In this document: positions 1 through 7,297 of the stretch, piece after piece | How the letters are laid out: every line of letters starts with the position of its first letter | How positions within the stretch are numbered: position 1 is the stretch's first letter | NCBI GenBank assembly: GCA_010206225.2 | Contig: VIQU02000003.1 | Location: 62,001 to 126,000 of the forward strand | Source: Lachnospiraceae bacterium MD308 | Lineage (GTDB): Bacteria; Bacillota; Clostridia; Lachnospirales; Lachnospiraceae | DNA length: 64,000 nt | Reading direction: 5' to 3' | Position numbers and translations under genes: made by a program | The notes under the pieces: model-generated | What the model was told of the DNA's origin: nothing | Database searches by the model: none | Seen by the model: only the letters and a program-made list of their open reading frames with translations

Positions 1-1289
1 TGACTGACGAAGAGCGGGACATGAAACCCCTGTTCGAGACGATCATTGATTATATTCCGGCTCCGGAAGGCGACCCGGACGCGGATACACAGGTTCTTAT
101 AAGCACCATCGACTATAACGAATACGTGGGACGTATCGGTGTCGGAAAAGTGGATAACGGCACAATAAAGGTCGGCATGGACGCTGTTGTTGTAAACGAG
201 CATAATTCTGAGCGCCAAGAGAAAGTACGTATCAGTAAGTTATATGAATTTGACGGCCTGAACAAAGTTGAGGTAAAAGAAGCAGGCATTGGTTCCATTG
301 TGGCAATCTCCGGCATTGCTGATATTTCCATTGGCGACACCATCTGCTCACTGGAAAATCCAAAAGCGATTCCTTTCCAGAAGATCTCCGAGCCAACGAT
401 TGCCATGCAATTTATCGTGAACGACAGTCCATTTGCCGGGCAGGAGGGAAAATATGTCACTTCCCGTCACTTAAGAGACCGGCTGTTCCGTGAACTGAAT
501 ACGGACGTAAGCCTGCGGGTAAAAGAATCCGACAGCACCGATAGCTTCAAAGTGTCCGGCCGCGGAGAACTCCATCTCTCCGTCCTCATCGAAAATATGC
601 GTCGGGAAGGGTATGAATTTGCGGTCAGCAAAGCGGAAGTTCTCTATAAAAAGGACGAAAAGGGGAAACTCTTAGAACCGATGGAGACAGCTTATGTGGA
701 TGTTCCGGAAGAGTTTACCGGAACAGTCATCGAGAAGCTGAGCCAGCGCAAAGGCGAGCTTCAGAATATGGGAACGGCAAGCGGCGGATACACAAGACTG
801 GAATTTTCCATTCCCTCCCGCGGACTGATCGGCTACCGGGGCGAATTTTTAACCGACACGAAGGGAAACGGCATTATGAATACGGCATTCGACTGTTACG
901 CTCCCTATAAAGGCGATATCCAGTACCGCAAGCAAGGCTCGCTGATTGCTTTTGAAACCGGCGAATCCGTTACTTACGGCCTGTTTCAGGCACAGGAGCG
1001 AGGTGTCCTTTTCCTCGGCGCCGGCGAAAAGGTATATTCCGGTATGGTCATCGGTGAAAATGCAAAGACTGACGATATCGAGGTGAATGTCTGCAAGACC
1101 AAGCATCTTACCAACACCCGTTCTTCCGGTGCGGACGATGCTCTCCGCCTGACGGCTCCAAAAATCCTCAGTCTGGAGGAAGCTCTGGACTTTATTAACA
1201 CAGACGAGCTTTTGGAGGTAACCCCGAAAACTCTCCGAATCCGAAAAAAGATTCTGGATCCGAAAATGCGAAAAAGGAGTAACCGATAA
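1..1289 (+). CDS. typA: GTP-binding translation factor TypA/BipA, 5'-truncated by window edge
   Basis: This is the C-terminal two thirds of the TypA/BipA translational GTPase, a ribosome-associated EF-G relative needed for ribosome assembly and stress adaptation. The frame is open from base 3, so the G domain lies outside the window and the first in-frame ATG (position 21) is internal. What remains reads as the end of the G domain followed by the beta-barrel domain II (VGRIGVGKV), the EF-G-like alpha/beta domains and the TypA-specific C-terminal domain (SRGLIGYRGEFLTDTKG, then KTKHLTNTRSSG). It ends in a basic tail. The stop codon overlaps the ATG of the next gene by one base, so the two are likely translationally coupled. 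Identification is secure from the C-terminal domain. Confidence 0.96.
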   Translation, partial: TDEERDMKPLFETIIDYIPAPEGDPDADTQVLISTIDYNEYVGRIGVGKVDNGTIKVGMDAVVVNEHNSERQEKVRISKLYEFDGLNKVEVKEAGIGSIVAISGIADISIGDTICSLENPKAIPFQKISEPTIAMQFIVNDSPFAGQEGKYVTSRHLRDRLFRELNTDVSLRVKESDSTDSFKVSGRGELHLSVLIENMRREGYEFAVSKAEVLYKKDEKGKLLEPMETAYVDVPEEFTGTVIEKLSQRKGELQNMGTASGGYTRLEFSIPSRGLIGYRGEFLTDTKGNGIMNTAFDCYAPYKGDIQYRKQGSLIAFETGESVTYGLFQAQERGVLFLGAGEKVYSGMVIGENAKTDDIEVNVCKTKHLTNTRSSGADDALRLTAPKILSLEEALDFINTDELLEVTPKTLRIRKKILDPKMRKRSNR

Positions 1290-2194
1290 TGGCTTTTTTA
1301 TGGCTTCTAAGCGAAATCAGAACCCCTTTCCTGAATAATCTCATGCAATCTGTCACTTATTTCGGTCAGGAAATGCTTATCGTTGTGGTTATCTGCGCAC
1401 TGTACTGGTGCGTGGATAAGCGCTTTGCATACCTTCTCGGTTTCACCTACTTTACTGCGGGGCTCGGAGTGCAGACACTTAAGATCGCCTTTCGCATCCC
1501 ACGGCCATGGATATTAGATCCTGACTTTTCTGCGGTTAAGAGCGCCGTCCCTGCCGCAACCGGATATTCCTTCCCAAGCGGTCATACACAGAGTGCAGCC
1601 GCTCTTTATTTCCCGCTGGCGCTGAAAGCCAAGCCTATGTTTCTTAAGATTTTCTGCATTCTTTTATTCCTTCTGGTCGGATTCTCCCGAATGTATCTGG
1701 GATGCCACACTCCGAAAGATGTCCTTGTTTCCATGGCTCTTACTATCACTGTATCTCTCATTATATGGCATTTTCAAAGCCTGTTACTTGATGATACACG
1801 GTATCTTAAGCGGATCGCCGCCCTGCTCGCCGTACTTTCTTTGGCTGTTGCTGCCTATGCGCTTGCCTTGCAAGACTCCGGGATTATAGAGACAAAATAT
1901 GCGCTTGACTGCTGCAAAGCCTCCGGCGCAGGACTGGGCTTTTCCATCGGCTGGTATGCGGAACGCACAAAACTTAATTTTGACACCCGCACAGAGAATA
2001 TTCCGGGACAGCTTATCAAGCTTTTTATCGGTCTTTTAAGCGCCCTATTTATAAAAAAGACTTTTCCCTTCTTTTTCGGAAGTTCCGTCTTGGCAAAAAT
2101 GATTGAATACTTTATACTGGTATTATGGATACTCATTATATATCCGTATTTCTTCAGCTTAAAAACTAATAACTCCAAAAGGAGGACTGTATGA
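1289..2194 (+). CDS. PAP2-family membrane phosphatase
   Basis: An integral membrane phosphatase of the type 2 phosphatidic acid phosphatase family (301 aa). All three PAP2 motifs are visible: K65-x6-R72-P73, P96-S-G-H99, and S133-R134 with H140 and D144. These form the vanadium-haloperoxidase-like active site. Several hydrophobic helices flank the motifs, and the motif-bearing loops should face outside. Likely substrates are lipid phosphates such as undecaprenyl pyrophosphate or phosphatidylglycerol phosphate; the sequence does not decide between them. The start overlaps the typA stop and the end overlaps the next ATG (ATGA), so the three genes form one operon. A last block of two or three helices extends beyond the catalytic domain. 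Confidence 0.9.
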   Translation: MAFLWLLSEIRTPFLNNLMQSVTYFGQEMLIVVVICALYWCVDKRFAYLLGFTYFTAGLGVQTLKIAFRIPRPWILDPDFSAVKSAVPAATGYSFPSGHTQSAAALYFPLALKAKPMFLKIFCILLFLLVGFSRMYLGCHTPKDVLVSMALTITVSLIIWHFQSLLLDDTRYLKRIAALLAVLSLAVAAYALALQDSGIIETKYALDCCKASGAGLGFSIGWYAERTKLNFDTRTENIPGQLIKLFIGLLSALFIKKTFPFFFGSSVLAKMIEYFILVLWILIIYPYFFSLKTNNSKRRTV

Positions 2195-2802
2195 GACTGT
2201 ATGTAACTATCTTCATTAAGCGTCTTGCTGTCGTTCTTGAATTCGTCATTACCATCATGCTCGGCATCGGCATCCTGCTTTTATGCCTGCGCATGGCTTC
2301 TTCGCTCACGAATATTCCCAATTTGGACGTGTGGCCGAATTACAATGACCTTTTAGAAACCTGTTTTAATCTGATCATCGGAGTAGAATTGATCCGCATG
2401 ATGTATCAACACACCCCTGACACTGTATTTGAAGTGCTGCTTTTCGCAATCGCAAGGCACATTATCATGGATCACTCCTCTATCTGGAGCAGTCTGGTAG
2501 GTGTGTGCGCAATCGCTGTACTTTTCGCGACTAGAAAGTATCTGTTCTGTGAATTTGACATTACTGATGAGTTTATTTTCCGCGCCACAACGAAGGTCCA
2601 TGCGGTCAATAAGATTATCCACGTAAACCTCCCTCATGAGCCGGGCGACACTTTGTTAGACCTTATCACGGCGAAATTCAACGAGTTCGAGACCGAGACC
2701 GGCGTCGGCGCCTGCGTCTATATTGGAGATGTCGGATTGCGCGTTGCGAAAATGCATGAGGGAAAAATTTCCAGAATTGAAGTAATCCATGCTATACATT
2801 AG
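2191..2802 (+). CDS. PsiE-like membrane protein with a C-terminal soluble domain
   Basis: A 203-aa protein whose first two thirds hold about four hydrophobic helices (residues 10-32, 48-66, 76-90, 96-112) resembling the phosphate-starvation-inducible PsiE family. Residues 120-203 form a soluble alpha/beta domain with a pattern reminiscent of the TrkA-C/RCK-C fold, which is inference only. AGGAGG sits five bases before the ATG, and the start overlaps the PAP2 stop by four bases. Lying behind a lipid phosphatase, it may take part in envelope or phosphate homeostasis. No catalytic motif is visible and the function is unknown. Confidence 0.7.
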   Translation: MRLYVTIFIKRLAVVLEFVITIMLGIGILLLCLRMASSLTNIPNLDVWPNYNDLLETCFNLIIGVELIRMMYQHTPDTVFEVLLFAIARHIIMDHSSIWSSLVGVCAIAVLFATRKYLFCEFDITDEFIFRATTKVHAVNKIIHVNLPHEPGDTLLDLITAKFNEFETETGVGACVYIGDVGLRVAKMHEGKISRIEVIHAIH

Positions 2803-2837
2803 ACGGAAAAAGTGATATACTAAATATATCAGAAACA

Positions 2838-2862
2838 TTGACAATTTAATTGCTAATTGTCA
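2838..2862 (+). promoter_or_regulatory. Inverted repeat with -35-like TTGACA upstream of hpf
   Basis: TGACAAT (2839-2845) and ATTGTCA (2856-2862) form a perfect 7-bp inverted repeat. The left arm lies inside TTGACA and the right arm inside TTGTCA, so each could serve as a -35 element. The matching -10 is unclear (TTATAC at 2865 or TCTATTTA near 2881). It may be an operator or a weak promoter for hpf. Confidence 0.35.
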
Positions 2863-2905
2863 GATTATACATTCTGAAATTCTATTTATAAAGGAGTTGG
2901 GGAGC

Positions 2906-3442
2906 ATGACGTTTATCATTATCGGAAAAAACATCGATGTAACGCCCGGCTTAAAAGAAGCCGTAGAACACAAATTAGGAAAGCTTGAGAGGTACTTTAC
3001 CCCAGACACGGAGATTCATGTAACCTTAAGTGTACAGAGAGAACGCCAGAAGATTGAGGTAACCATTCCTGTGAAGGGCGATATCATCCGTTCAGAGCAG
3101 GTAAGCAGCGACATGTATGTTTCGATTGACCTTGTTGAGGAAGTCATCGAGCGGCAGCTTCGCAAATATAAAAACAAACTGATTGCAAGACATCAGGAGG
3201 GCGGTAATTTCAAGCAGGAATTCTATGAGACAGATGATCTGATTCCGGACGAAGATGAAGTTCAGATCGTCCGCACAAAACGGTTCGGTATCAAGCCTAT
3301 GTATCCGGAAGATGCCTGTGTACAGATGGATCTTTTAGGACATGACTTCTTTGTATTTTGTAATGCAGAGACGGACGAAGTGAATGTCGTATACCGCCGC
3401 AAGAACGGTTCCTTCGGATTGATTGAGCCAGAATTCCGCTAA
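2906..3442 (+). CDS. hpf: Ribosome hibernation-promoting factor, long form
   Basis: The long HPF (RaiA/YfiA family) dimerises 70S ribosomes into inactive 100S particles in stationary phase or under stress. The N-terminal half is the S30AE ribosome-binding domain (beta-alpha-beta, ending in the basic RQLRKYKNKL stretch). Residues from about 120 are the C-terminal dimerisation domain (VRTKRFGIKPM...YRRKNGSFGLIEPE). The open frame begins at a TTG (2897), but AAGGAG at 2891-2896 is nine bases before ATG 2906, so ATG 2906 is preferred (178 aa). It is monocistronic, separated from the operon before it and followed by a strong terminator. Confidence 0.95.
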   Translation: MTFIIIGKNIDVTPGLKEAVEHKLGKLERYFTPDTEIHVTLSVQRERQKIEVTIPVKGDIIRSEQVSSDMYVSIDLVEEVIERQLRKYKNKLIARHQEGGNFKQEFYETDDLIPDEDEVQIVRTKRFGIKPMYPEDACVQMDLLGHDFFVFCNAETDEVNVVYRRKNGSFGLIEPEFR

Positions 3443-3492
3443 CTGTTAATATCCGCAATCTAATATGATATGGATAGCTTTAGCTTTATTTA

Positions 3493-3526
3493 CCCCCTGT
3501 CGTATTCTTACGGCAGGGGAATTTTT
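3493..3526 (+). terminator. Rho-independent terminator of hpf
   Basis: CCCCTGTCGT and ACGGCAGGGG form a 10-bp stem with one G-U pair and a six-base loop, followed by AATTTTT. It lies 50 bases after the hpf stop. Confidence 0.85.
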
Positions 3527-3576
3527 CAAAAGGGGGCATCTCAGGAAATACTTTATTAAGTATATCCCTGCGGAAT

Positions 3577-3879
3577 ATGATTGGTATGGAAAAGACAGGA
3601 ATTAAGAAAGTTGTTATGGAAGAAATATTAAATCTTGCAAAAAAGCATGGCATAAAAGAATTGATTCTTTTCGGTTCCAGAGCGAGAGGGGATTTTAATA
3701 GAGCCAGCGACATAGATCTGGCTGCGCGGGGAGGAGATATTTGCCGGTTTGCTCTGGATGTGGAAGATGAGACTTCAACACCTCTTAGATACGATGTGGT
3801 GGATCTGGATAGAAATGTGCAGGAAGATTTGCGCAAAATGATTGAAACAGAGGGAGTTGTATTGTATGAAAAAGTTTGA
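3577..3879 (+). CDS. MNT-type minimal nucleotidyltransferase (HEPN/MNT module 1)
   Basis: A 100-aa member of the minimal nucleotidyltransferase family, the usual antitoxin side of HEPN/MNT toxin-antitoxin modules. The catalytic signature is complete: G33-S34 in GSRARGD, D45 and D47 in SDIDL, and the third acidic residue D73 in YDVVDLD. In characterised systems MNT proteins AMPylate and silence the HEPN RNase; that role here is inferred from the family. The start may be ATG 3577 or ATG 3586; no strong ribosome site decides it. The 3' end overlaps the HEPN gene by 14 bases. Confidence 0.85.
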   Translation: MIGMEKTGIKKVVMEEILNLAKKHGIKELILFGSRARGDFNRASDIDLAARGGDICRFALDVEDETSTPLRYDVVDLDRNVQEDLRKMIETEGVVLYEKV

Positions 3880-4288
3880 TAATTATATGTCTAATCTGCG
3901 TGTTTTGGAACGTGCCGATAAAGAATGCCTGAACAATGAATTTATAATCAGTGGAATTATCGACAAGTTTTCCATACAGTTTGAGCTTGGCTGGAAAACA
4001 TTAAAAGAATTGTTATCTTATGAAGGCAGCAGAGCTGCCCTGACAGGTTCCCCGAGGGGAGTGATCAAAGAGGCATATGCTGTGTATCCTTTTTTTGACG
4101 GGGATCTCTGGCTTGCTATGCTTAAGGACAGGAACGATATGTCGCATATCTATGATGGAACCGCGGCAAAGGAGTTAGTGAAACGTATTCTGAAAGAATA
4201 TATTCCGGAATTTGTACGGCTGGAGAGGGAATTGCGCAGACATTACAGGGACGTGCTGGAATCGCTGCAGGAAGCTTCTAAAGTATGA
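3866..4288 (+). CDS. HEPN-domain protein of the HI0074 (nucleotidyltransferase substrate-binding) type
   Basis: A 140-aa all-helical HEPN protein of the HI0074 subfamily, partner of the MNT gene it overlaps. The predicted RNase motif R-x4-H is present as R89-N-D-M-S-H94, which suggests an active toxin rather than a degenerate one. The preceding ELGWKTLKELL helix is typical of the subfamily. The frame is open from a TTG at 3842, but ATG 3866 follows a GAGGGAGTTG ribosome-site-like stretch and starts where the family starts. Other possible role: the substrate-binding half of a two-subunit nucleotidyltransferase. Confidence 0.85.
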   Translation: MKKFDNYMSNLRVLERADKECLNNEFIISGIIDKFSIQFELGWKTLKELLSYEGSRAALTGSPRGVIKEAYAVYPFFDGDLWLAMLKDRNDMSHIYDGTAAKELVKRILKEYIPEFVRLERELRRHYRDVLESLQEASKV

Positions 4289-4314
4289 AAACTATTAAAA
4301 CCACCTATAAAATC

Positions 4315-4395
4315 GGCGGTCGTTATGACCGCCTCTAAAAACTTACTATGCAGGTTTACTCCTGACGTGACTATAAAACACACCTGCATAACGAC
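4315..4395. repeat. Nested inverted repeats between the two HEPN/MNT modules
   Basis: GGCGGTC (4315-4321) and GACCGCC (4327-4333) form a tight hairpin with loop GTTAT. Separately, ATGCAGGT (4348-4355) pairs with ACCTGCAT (4382-4389), and GTCGTTAT (4319-4326) pairs with ATAACGAC (4388-4395). The right arm ACCTGCATAACGAC is continuous while its complement is split by about 22 bases. There is no clear T-run, so terminator function is uncertain. The 185-bp gap holds no other gene. Confidence 0.6.
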
Positions 4396-4473
4396 AAACT
4401 TCGCCATACAAGTGCGCTTAACTGCTCTTTCTTCGTTGTTCCATTTTCTTCCATCCATGTTTCGCATGGTCTG

Positions 4474-4869
4474 CTAATCCCCGAATTCCTTCCGCAGCTT
4501 ATTCACAGTATCGTACATAACAGACAGACATTTTTCAAAATCATCTTTGGTCACATTGTAAAAATCGTCTCCCGGATATCTTGCATCATAATAAAAATCT
4601 GTCAGATATGCCAGCCCGATCGTATCCAGTTCCAATCCTGTTCTCATCTCATTTAATTTTGAAGCGATTTTTTTCATATTATGTCTTCGCAATAAATCCG
4701 CCACGTCCTCATCAACAAAAACCTTATCAAGATACCCCTTTAAATATTTTTCTGCAACCTGCTGGCATTGCACTGCAAGCTGATTGTAAAACGTGTTCCC
4801 CATATCAAGTACAGACTCCAAATACTGCAAATCATTCTCAGCAATATCCAAATAGGTATTTCTGATCAT
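4474..4869 (-). CDS. HEPN-domain protein, PF05168 type (module 2)
   Basis: A 131-aa helical HEPN protein of a different subfamily from module 1. Family hallmarks are the CQQVAEKYLKGYL helix (residues 35-47), H63 in the LLRRHNMKKI segment, and the YYDARYPGDD segment with R97-Y98-P99. The clear R-x4-H ribonuclease motif of module 1 is not obvious, so it may be a less active or differently acting HEPN protein. Its ATG overlaps the stop of the upstream MNT gene by four bases (ATGA), showing a coupled pair. Confidence 0.82.
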   Translation of the reverse strand: MIRNTYLDIAENDLQYLESVLDMGNTFYNQLAVQCQQVAEKYLKGYLDKVFVDEDVADLLRRHNMKKIASKLNEMRTGLELDTIGLAYLTDFYYDARYPGDDFYNVTKDDFEKCLSVMYDTVNKLRKEFGD

Positions 4870-5234
4870 CTGATCACCTCCAAAATTATCTTCTTCTCAC
4901 GATTAACGATATTTTCAAAAACATTCTTCATCTCTTCTGATGCTTCATTTTTATAGACAACATCTGTCCTGACGCCATTTATCGGCTCATCCAACGACCA
5001 TCGGATATCAGCAGCAAGAACTCTGTCACTGATTTTACGCTCTGTAACTACCATAAGATCCACGTCACTGCTACTCCTGACATCTCCCCGTGCACAGCTC
5101 CCGAAAAGATATACCCTTTTCAGGCCTTTGATATCCTTCTCCAGCAGGCAGCATATATCATGCTCTATTTTCCTGATGAACCTGTCAGGCAGATTTTCAT
5201 AATTTTCTTTATATATTTTGATATTTTGATTCAA
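4866..5234 (-). CDS. MNT-type nucleotidyltransferase (HEPN/MNT module 2)
   Basis: A 122-aa MNT-family protein with the complete signature G45-S46 in GSCARGD, D57 and D59 in SDVDL, and third Asp D91 in RTDVVYK. An N-terminal extension of about 25 residues distinguishes it from the module 1 MNT protein. The start is TTG at 5234, supported by GGAGG seven bases upstream; no ATG is available nearby. It is first in a two-gene operon with the HEPN gene, convergent to module 1. Expected role is neutralising the partner HEPN protein, by family analogy. Confidence 0.83.
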   Translation of the reverse strand: MNQNIKIYKENYENLPDRFIRKIEHDICCLLEKDIKGLKRVYLFGSCARGDVRSSSDVDLMVVTERKISDRVLAADIRWSLDEPINGVRTDVVYKNEASEEMKNVFENIVNREKKIILEVIR

Positions 5235-5300
5235 AACAATGCCTCCAAACGTCTACTTACTGATATTTTTTATCTTACCTGCCCAAAACTCATACAAAAT

Positions 5301-5330
5301 AGTATAACACAAAATATACGGTAATTGTAA
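5301..5330 (-). promoter_or_regulatory. Predicted promoter of HEPN/MNT module 2
   Basis: On the minus strand TTACAA (5325-5330) and TATACT (5301-5306) are separated by 18 bases, about 65 bases upstream of the MNT start codon. The -10 is good and the -35 is weak. Confidence 0.5.
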
Positions 5331-5410
5331 CTGATTAAAATGTTTTCAAAAAACGCCTGAATTTTCTAGAGCAAATCCTGTAAGAATACTGACGGCAAAG
5401 GCAGTGAACA

Positions 5411-5443
5411 TAAAACAGCGGCTTTGATTTTTCAAAACCGCTG
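5411..5443 (-). terminator. Terminator of the RCC1/LRR gene
   Basis: Read on the minus strand, CAGCGGTTTTG and CAAAGCCGCTG pair around AAAAAT and are followed by TTTTATG, just after the stop codon at 5454. Confidence 0.75.
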
Positions 5444-5453
5444 CATGAAATTA

Positions 5454-7222
5454 CTATTTTTTTATCTTTACGCTTGAAGCCTGCCCTTTCTTTTTCAGCA
5501 GTTTCTGGTAAACTTTGAGTTTTTTAGAAGGAACCTTAATAGTCGCTTTTTTATGAATACCGCTCAAAGCCTTTTTCCCGACTTTTTTCAGTACGGTTGA
5601 CTTAATCTGAATCGTCTTCAAGCGGCTGTCCTTTGAAAAAGCTTCTTTTCCAATCGTCTTTACTTTCGCCGGGATGACCAGCTTCGTCAGCTTTTTGCAA
5701 CCGCTGAATGCATAATCGCCAATGGTAACCAGCGCTCCATTCAGCGACACGGCAGTCAATGACGTACAGCCGCGAAAAGCATTGGCTCCAATACTGTTAA
5801 TATTTTTACCAAGCGTCACCTTTTTTAACTTGGTATGTTTATAAAAAGCTTTGCCGGAAATCTGTGTCACTTTAAATGCATAGCCATTCTTCTTTACCGT
5901 AGCAGGAATAGCAACTGATGTTTTCTTTTTATTACCCTTTAACAGTGTGACGGTTCCCTTCTTCGCATCGGATCTTGTCACTTTGTATGTGATATTCGAG
6001 ATGGTGAAGGTACTGTTCTTCTTAGGAACCGCTTTTTTCAGGCCCGCGCCAACGGTTGTCGTTCCTTTGCCGGAAGACGAACTGTCAGTCTTTGGCGTCC
6101 CGCCTATCGAGATTTTAGCAGGATTTTTCACATTATGTCCGTATGCCAGATTCACGACGCCGTCACCTAGCTGACCGCGCCAGCCGCCTCCCCATGTCCA
6201 GAGACTCCCGTCTGTCTTGATCATCGCATTATGGGTGTCGCCAAGTTCTACAAGCGCTGCTCCGTCCGCAAGCTTCTTCGGCGCATACTCGCTGAAACGA
6301 ATATAATAATTGTATCCGCACATCCAGAGGCTTCCATCTGTTTTGACAATGCCGCTTGCCCACTGCCCCAGAGAAAACTGCCTGACGCCGGTCATGATCT
6401 TTTTGGGAGTTCTAACGTTTCTCTCACTTCTGTTATCCCCTAACTGTCCGTCGCCGTTATCTCCCCACATCCAGAGACTTCCGTCTGTCTTGAGGGCGCC
6501 GCTGTGATTATGACCTAAAGAAATCTGCTTAACATCAGTCATGCCTTCAAGTTTCTTCGGGCTTCCATTGATACCGCACAACTGACCATTTGTGTCATTC
6601 CCCCACATCCAGATGCTGCCGTCTCTTTTCAGCGCCGCTCCATGGGAGCTTCCAAAATCCACCTGTACCACATCATCCAGAATCTTTACAAACTTCTTTT
6701 GATTGCCGTTGGCGCCCAGACCATTATTTTCATTGCTCCCGCATACCCAGAGACTCCCATCCGTCTTGATCGCCGCAGTTTTTCTATGTCCCAGTACGAC
6801 CTGAGATACACCGGTCAGAACCTTTTTCGGTTTTAACTGATCCGTAGTGGTTCCGTCGCCAAGCTGACCAGAACTGTTGCACCCCCACATGTAGAGACTT
6901 CCGTCTCTTGTCACTGCCCCACTGTGGGCATCATACGTGCTTCCAGTACTCAGGGACACCGAGACCACATTGTCCAGAACCTTTATCGGCGTACCTTCAC
7001 ACAGATCATTCCCCTTTTTTCCGTTCCCCAGCGCGCCGCTCTCATTGCTCCCCCACATCCAGAGACTTCCGTCTGTTGCGATCGCTGCGCTATGTGCCCC
7101 GCCGAGCGCCACCTTTGCAACTTTCTTGTCAGCCGCCTGTACACTTCCTCCTGTAATCATTCCCGTCAGCAGCAGGGAAAAATAACCCCCATCAGGAGCC
7201 TGATTCTCTTTCTTACTCTCAT
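5454..7222 (-). CDS. Secreted RCC1-repeat plus BspA-type leucine-rich-repeat protein, signal peptide out of frame
   Basis: The long open frame (5454-7160, 568 aa) holds seven RCC1-like blade repeats (each with DGSLWMWG-type cores, residues about 25-350), a Ser/Gly/Thr linker, then BspA-type LRR_5 repeats (FRGCTSL, FSGCKKL, residues about 430-530) and a Lys-rich end. Such proteins are surface or secreted binding proteins. The first Met of the long frame (7160) has no ribosome site and starts inside a signal-peptide tail (GGSVQAADKK). A perfect ribosome site (AAAGGAGGAAGT) precedes ATG 7222, which encodes MRVRKRIRLLMGVIF and then stops in the other frame. Adding one T to the T5 run (7178-7182) would join the two into a normal signal peptide. 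Either a sequencing or assembly indel, a null allele, or phase variation. Confidence 0.8.
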
Positions 7223-7267
7223 ACTTCCTCCTTTACTTGTATATAAACTTTTTTTAGTTATACTAAC

Positions 7268-7297
7268 ATATTACTCTTGCCGCCGCATACCTGTCAA
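7268..7297 (-). promoter_or_regulatory. Predicted promoter of the RCC1/LRR gene
   Basis: TTGACA (7292-7297, minus strand) and TAATAT (7268-7273) with an 18-base spacer lie at the very end of the upstream gene and about 45 bases before ATG 7222. A consensus -35 makes this a likely independent promoter. Confidence 0.6.

Noticed and set aside
5454-7160. Repeated CATCCAGAG-type DNA words
   Set aside because: They are the codons of the RCC1 protein repeats and not a CRISPR or independent DNA repeat; spacing follows the protein repeats.
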